Positions 62,102 to 64,000 of a stretch of 64,000 nucleotides of DNA are shown here, piece by piece (positions within the stretch are counted from its first letter, which is position 1; each line of letters opens with the position of its first letter). The notes beneath the pieces were generated by a model that was not told where the DNA came from, did not search any database, and saw nothing but the letters and a program-made list of their open reading frames with translations. This DNA is from Sipunculus nudus (lineage: Eukaryota; Annelida; Sipuncula; Golfingiida; Sipunculidae): NCBI GenBank assembly GCA_026874595.1, contig CM049306.1, positions 21,011,019 through 21,075,018 of the forward strand, written 5' to 3'. Position numbers and translations under genes: made by a program.

Positions 62102-63860
62102 AAGCACAGCTACAGAATTTATTTGTAAAGGATCGTTTACTAGTGGCTGGTTAGGGTCTGCATCGTGATGTATTAAATTACATCGATTGATCTTTATTAA
62201 ACCATTACCTGTAGCCACTTCGGTCAGTTTTCCCATCGTCGCCTGTTTATCGATTTATGATGTCTGCCCCTATGAAATGTGTGTTACAATTGGCTTTGTC
62301 ACTTATCAGGGTGTTTAAACATTTGTAAAACTGAAAAAAAGAAACCTGTGGGGGTTATATTATATGCTGATACTTTTATTTTCTGAAAATAACATTTTGT
62401 GATTTTAGAAGTCATTTTCTATGTGTATACATGTCCTCGGTTGCCAGTTTCCCGATAAAGCCTAGAGATAAGTGTCCCCTTTTCCAGTCTGGAATAAGCC
62501 AGATAATTAGATAAAAATGGCACAAATTAGGGGAAATTCAGGGAATTTGATTGTCCAACAAGAGAAAGTGGTCATATATTTATATACTAATTTTTCTCTG
62601 TATAATTATATTGACGGTTGGCACTGGTGGCTTTTTACTGTAGAAATTCTGTTCGCAGTGCTTGCGTAAATACAGTTGCTACATACAATATAAAACAGAT
62701 AACAAATATTTTTGTTTCCTTATATTTACTACAAATATGGTTCTTTCCAACGACATTAAACATGTTTTAAACTTGATGTATAATGAAAAAAAGTGCTGGA
62801 ATTTTTAAATTTCATCATGGAAGTTTTCGAAGAAAATTCATAAAATCCTTTGAATCCTACTGTGCATGCACCTAAAGATAATTTACAAATGAAAATTTAT
62901 AGGCAAGATCTACAGAATTGTAAAGTTTGGAAAACCACCGAAATTAAAAAATAGTGTAAATTACATTTTTCTTAATGTATAAATTAAAAGGTTTTACCGG
63001 TATGTACATAACTGGAAAGAAGTTTCAAGGTTGACGCCGCTATTTTAAATGGCGGTCCCTTGATTTAGCATAAGTTTATAAAGCAAAAGAGTGGTATATT
63101 AATTCATCTTCCTTGCAGAAATAATGCTATGAGTATTGCATTTATGATCATAAGATGAATCAAGGATCAGTCATTATTGTAATTATCAACTTCATGATAA
63201 TAAGATATATGGACTTCCGACCGCACAAAGGTGATGTCACAAATACTCCTTCTTGCATAAACAGAACAAAGGGGCCGGTTACGTACACCATAGAAATGAA
63301 CTTGCTAACACATAAGTATAAATTCCTTGATGCATTATAGCCCAATATACGCTACAGCGGTATGAAGCTTTCACGATGGTATCAGTCTATACAGGTACGA
63401 TATTATCAGCGTTGCTGAGTGTGAGTTATCTATGTGTATAAATAAGTATTGCTTCCCTTAATAGGTGTGCCAAATGATTTGAATTACCGACTTACAAAGG
63501 CCGAGACGGGGAAATCATGCCGGGAGGTAGAGAATTTTAATGCTACCTCGCCATGCAAAGTCTCTCTCCCTCGCATTTCACGGAACCTTGCTTCGCAATA
63601 ATACAAATACTTTGTTAAGACTCCCGCAAGTGTTAGTCAGTGTTATATTTGAATACAGAATATCCAAAAAGGACGTTGCTCCTAAATTAAGAGTGCTTTC
63701 CGGAATGATTCATTTGAAAAAAAAAAAATGTATCATTGCTAGCGACAACTTCGATACGGGAGATACAGTTTCTACAACCGTGGCCATTTAAACTTTAAAT
63801 TGTCTTCAGAGAAGTATGCCCTACCTGTACTGAGGTAGGAAACAAAATTTGTGATTGAAT
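62102..63860. other. Right flank, no firm gene
   Basis: AT-rich DNA. An acceptor-like cttaatag at 63458-63465 precedes a 45-codon open stretch that could continue the gene suspected at 62007-62099. The open frame at 63540-63791 is unrecognised. Confidence 0.3.
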
Positions 63861-63863
63861 ACC

Positions 63864-63865
<2 letters not shown>

Positions 63866-63912
<47 letters not shown>
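63866..63912. repeat. (TA) microsatellite
   Basis: Uninterrupted TA dinucleotides, about 23 copies. Confidence 0.95.
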
Positions 63913-63915
<3 letters not shown>

Positions 63916-64000
63916 CTTTTAATAGGCCCCGTTGTCAGTTAATGGATTCCTGCAACAATGTCCTAATCCTTATTTTAATATTTGATATTCAAACAAGTGA

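Noticed and set aside
1-64000. CRISPR arrays, operons, ribosome-binding sites, prophage or other prokaryotic systems
   Set aside because: The sequence is clearly eukaryotic with spliced genes. The regular arrays found are minisatellites without the repeat-spacer structure of CRISPR.

Overview
The window looks like animal (eukaryotic) nuclear DNA, most likely from a mollusc, possibly a bivalve. It has small exons with GT/AG introns, AT-rich introns and intergenic DNA, many microsatellites, L1/Tx1-like and CR1-like LINE remains, hAT and MITE insertions, and recurrent degenerate repeats built on 'tgaccttgacctt'. The taxon is inferred from this overall character, not proven.

Layout. (1) 1-5.9 kb, minus strand: the 5' two thirds of an optineurin-type gene (NEMO/optineurin coiled coil, TBK1-binding-like region, candidate LC3-interacting motif). 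It runs off the left edge. (2) About 7.1-24.6 kb, plus strand: a gene for an ankyrin-repeat plus SOCS-box (ASB-type) ubiquitin-ligase adaptor, head-to-head with the optineurin gene. Its large introns hold a minisatellite that seems to have grown from one of its own exon/donor junctions, a CR1-like LINE broken by a hAT element, and two more tandem arrays. (3) 30.9-38.1 kb, minus strand: two tandem paralogous genes for small secreted or membrane Cys-rich proteins related in pattern to Shisa/CYYR/WBP1 (the STMC6 group), with the same exon phases and an NRF1-like palindrome upstream of each. (4) 38-49.6 kb: intergenic DNA with a SINE-like unit, MITEs, simple repeats and candidate CTCF motifs. (5) 49.65-53.6 kb, minus strand: a 5'-truncated L1/Tx1-like retrotransposon whose remaining ORF of about 1,200 codons is unbroken and which has a long poly(A) tail and matching target-site duplications. 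(6) 53.6-64 kb: AT microsatellites, three TATA-type promoter candidates, a probable untranslated first exon, and one phase 1-1 exon with a BAFF-R/TACI-like cysteine pattern.

Functionally, the left half pairs a ubiquitin-binding autophagy/NF-kB adaptor with a Cullin-5 ubiquitin-ligase adaptor across a divergent spacer of about 1.3 kb. A perfect palindromic kB site lies on the optineurin side of that spacer. The most interesting signals are: a 104-nt/104-nt ankyrin exon pair whose phases forbid joining both exons, as expected of mutually exclusive splicing; the splice-junction-derived minisatellite; a duplicated acceptor that would make a SOCS-less isoform; and the tandem Cys-rich gene pair. 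Exon models were read by eye from splice signals and frame and are not supported by transcripts.
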